Shown: positions 5,510-6,753 of the stretch, one piece after another
Position numbering within the stretch: the first letter of the stretch is position 1
Layout: each line of letters opens with the position of its first letter
Assembly (NCBI GenBank): GCA_025357975.1
Contig: JANYKY010000003.1
Span: 1-6,753 of the forward strand
DNA from: Gemmatimonadaceae bacterium
GTDB taxonomy: Bacteria > Gemmatimonadota > Gemmatimonadetes > Gemmatimonadales > Gemmatimonadaceae
Length of the DNA stretch: 6,753 nucleotides
Direction of reading: 5' to 3'
Notes under the pieces: generated by a model
Told to the model about the DNA's origin: nothing
What the model saw: the letters and a program-made list of their open reading frames with translations, nothing else
Database searches by the model: none
Position numbers and translations under genes: made by a program

Positions 5510-6610
5510 ATGCTAAAGCTCGGAATCGTAGGACTGCCAAACGTCGGAAAGTCGACTTTGTTCAACGCGCTCACTTCAGCAAAAGCAGAAGCTGCGAACT
5601 ATCCGTTCTGCACTGTAGAGCCGAACGTCGGGATGGTTGAAGTTCCCGACAAGCGACTTGGCGCGCTCGCGGAAATAGTTCAGCCGAAAAAGACCGTCCC
5701 CGCGGTCGTTCAGTTCGTCGACATCGCGGGTCTCGTAAAGGGTGCCGCGGAAGGCGAAGGGCTGGGCAACAAGTTTCTCGCGAACATCCGCGAAACTGAT
5801 GCAATCGTTCACGTTGTGCGCTGCTTTGAAGACGAGGACGTCACTCATGTCATGGGCGCTGTCGATCCAGCGCGAGATCGTGACGTGATCGAGTTCGAGC
5901 TTGCGCTGTCAGATCTTGGTGCAGTAGAAAAACGCCTTGACAAAATGCGTCGCGCGTCGCGAACGGGAGACAAGGACGCGCTCGCTGAGCTGCCGGCACT
6001 CGAACGTGCCAATGAGTTTCTGAAAGACGGTCGAGGACTCTGGGAAGCGAAGCTCACGTCCGACGAGCTGGCTGCCCTGGCGCCGTTGTCGTTACTCACG
6101 AGCAAACCGGTTTTGTACGCCGCCAACGTGAGCGATAGCGAGCTGCACGGCGACGAAGGCCCGCACCTCAAGGCGTTGCGTGAAGCAGTGCGTGCGAGCG
6201 GAGAAAATGCAGAAGTAGTTCCCTTCTCCGCTAAGATCGAAGCTGAGCTGGCCGAGCTGCCGGCGGAGGATCGGGCGGAGTTCCTGGCGTCGCTTGGCCT
6301 TGAATCGGCTGGGCTCGACCGCCTCATTCACGCCGGTTATCACCTGCTCGGCCTGCAGACTTATTTCACCGCCGGCGAGCAGGAAGTCCGCGCGTGGACA
6401 ATCCATCGCGGCGATAGCGCACCGAAAGCGGCGGCTGTGATTCACACGGATTTCGAGAAGGGATTCATTCGGGCCGAGACGGTCGGGTACGACGACTTCG
6501 TGGAGAATGGCGGATGGAAAGGGGCGCGCGAAAAGGGAGCGGTGCGATCAGAAGGAAAAGAGTACGTGGTAGCGAATGGGGATGTGCTGTTGTTTCGATT
6601 TAACGTGTGA
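5510..6610 (+). CDS. ychF: Ribosome-binding ATPase YchF (Obg-family, OLA1 type)
   Basis: YchF is a P-loop NTPase of the Obg family that, unlike its GTPase relatives, prefers ATP. It binds ribosomes and is linked to stress responses. The 366-residue length is typical. The G1 loop is GLPNVGKST (8-16), the Thr-containing switch region follows YPFCTVEPN (31-39), and G3 is DIAG (71-74) followed by [17 protein letters not shown] helical, coiled-coil-like insertion spans about 128-195. The nucleotide-specificity segment reads NVSD at 206-209, where family members usually show NVxE. The C-terminal TGS domain (about 280-366) includes [31 protein letters not shown] and the terminal RFNV. The ATG is three bases after the pth stop with only a weak GAAG-like site upstream, so translation is probably coupled to pth. 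It is the last gene of the cluster. Confidence 0.97.
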   Translation: MLKLGIVGLPNVGKSTLFNALTSAKAEAANYPFCTVEPNVGMVEVPDKRLGALAEIVQPKKTVPAVVQFVDIAGLVKGAAEGEGLGNKFLANIRETDAIVHVVRCFEDEDVTHVMGAVDPARDRDVIEFELALSDLGAVEKRLDKMRRASRTGDKDALAELPALERANEFLKDGRGLWEAKLTSDELAALAPLSLLTSKPVLYAANVSDSELHGDEGPHLKALREAVRASGENAEVVPFSAKIEAELAELPAEDRAEFLASLGLESAGLDRLIHAGYHLLGLQTYFTAGEQEVRAWTIHRGDSAPKAAAVIHTDFEKGFIRAETVGYDDFVENGGWKGAREKGAVRSEGKEYVVANGDVLLFRFNV

Positions 6611-6616
6611 GCAAAG

Positions 6617-6651
6617 CCACAAGCCACGGGCCACAAGCCACGGGCCACAAG
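6617..6651 (+). repeat. Heptanucleotide tandem array, copy 2
   Basis: Six bases after the ychF stop the sequence reads as alternating heptads CCACAAG / CCACGGG / CCACAAG / CCACGGG / CCACAAG, that is, a 14-base unit repeated exactly twice plus half a unit. GCC recurs every seven bases at 6616, 6623, 6630, 6637 and 6644. The 11-base word AGCCACGGGCC occurs here at 6622-6632 and 6636-6646, and also in the array upstream of prs at 3129-3139, so the two arrays are likely members of one family. The copies alternate on one strand and cannot form a strong hairpin with themselves. Confidence 0.8.
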
Positions 6652-6753
6652 GGAAAGAGTACAGCGGACCGCGCAACACCCCACTAGCCTGCAGCCCCTA
6701 GCTTAAAAGAAGCCACCCACTGCGGCCGTCCGCGGTCAGGAGTTCTGCTTTTG
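6652..6753. other. Non-coding tail of the window, no gene supported
   Basis: No convincing coding region, RNA gene or intrinsic terminator is seen. Short GC-rich complementary words occur (GACCGCG at 6667-6673 and CGCGGTC at 6731-6737) but are too far apart to call. AGGAG at 6738-6742 lies eight bases before a TTG at the very last three bases, so a gene could begin at the edge; this cannot be tested within the window. Confidence 0.4.

Noticed and set aside
6442..6684. 80-codon minus-strand open frame spanning the ychF end and heptad array 2
   Set aside because: Most of it is antisense to the conserved TGS domain of ychF, and the rest is translated repeat; there is no independent support.
6664..6737. 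Inverted GCGGAC/GTCCGC and GACCGCG/CGCGGTC words after ychF as a terminator or operator
   Set aside because: The arms are short, more than 50 bases apart and mutually exclusive, and no T run follows. This is probably chance in GC-rich sequence.

Overview
The window is a high-GC bacterial housekeeping segment with all genes on the + strand. In order it holds the end of a multi-pass membrane protein of the lysylphosphatidylglycerol synthase transmembrane (LPG_synthase_TM/UPF0104) family, ispE, a tRNA-Gln(TTG), a secreted protein with carboxypeptidase-regulatory-like repeats and a TonB-receptor plug-like domain, prs, rplY (ctc type), pth and ychF. The set ispE/prs/rplY/pth/ychF is a widespread bacterial neighbourhood. 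The secreted protein, with three regulatory-like folds, a cysteine-bearing plug and no barrel, is of a kind I associate with Gemmatimonadota. That phylum is therefore my best guess (inference, moderate confidence; no rRNA or other decisive marker is present).

Layout. Positions 1-1570 hold the membrane protein and ispE, joined by an ATGA stop/start overlap. The tRNA-Gln begins 12 bases after ispE, and its discriminator base is the first base of the next open reading frame. The plug-domain gene ends at 3092. A 172-base intergenic region follows, with a 7-base-periodic degenerate tandem array, a hairpin built from the array's distal end, and a possible promoter for prs. From 3265 to 6610, prs-rplY-pth-ychF are packed with gaps of 17, 14 and 3 bases and look like one operon. 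After ychF a second, cleaner heptad array (6617-6651) shares an 11-base word with the first. The last hundred bases hold no gene I can support.

How the genes fit together. Prs makes PRPP for nucleotide, His and Trp synthesis. L25 binds 5S rRNA in the large subunit, Pth recycles peptidyl-tRNA, and YchF is a ribosome-associated ATPase, so the second half is a nucleotide-supply plus translation cluster. IspE belongs to the non-mevalonate isoprenoid pathway, and the tRNA decodes CAA. The plug-domain gene is the odd one out, sitting exactly at the 3' end of a tRNA gene inside an otherwise housekeeping locus.

I found no CRISPR array, insertion sequence, toxin-antitoxin pair, defence system or reverse transcriptase. 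The parts worth a second look are the tRNA/ORF junction, the two heptad arrays and the plug-without-barrel protein.
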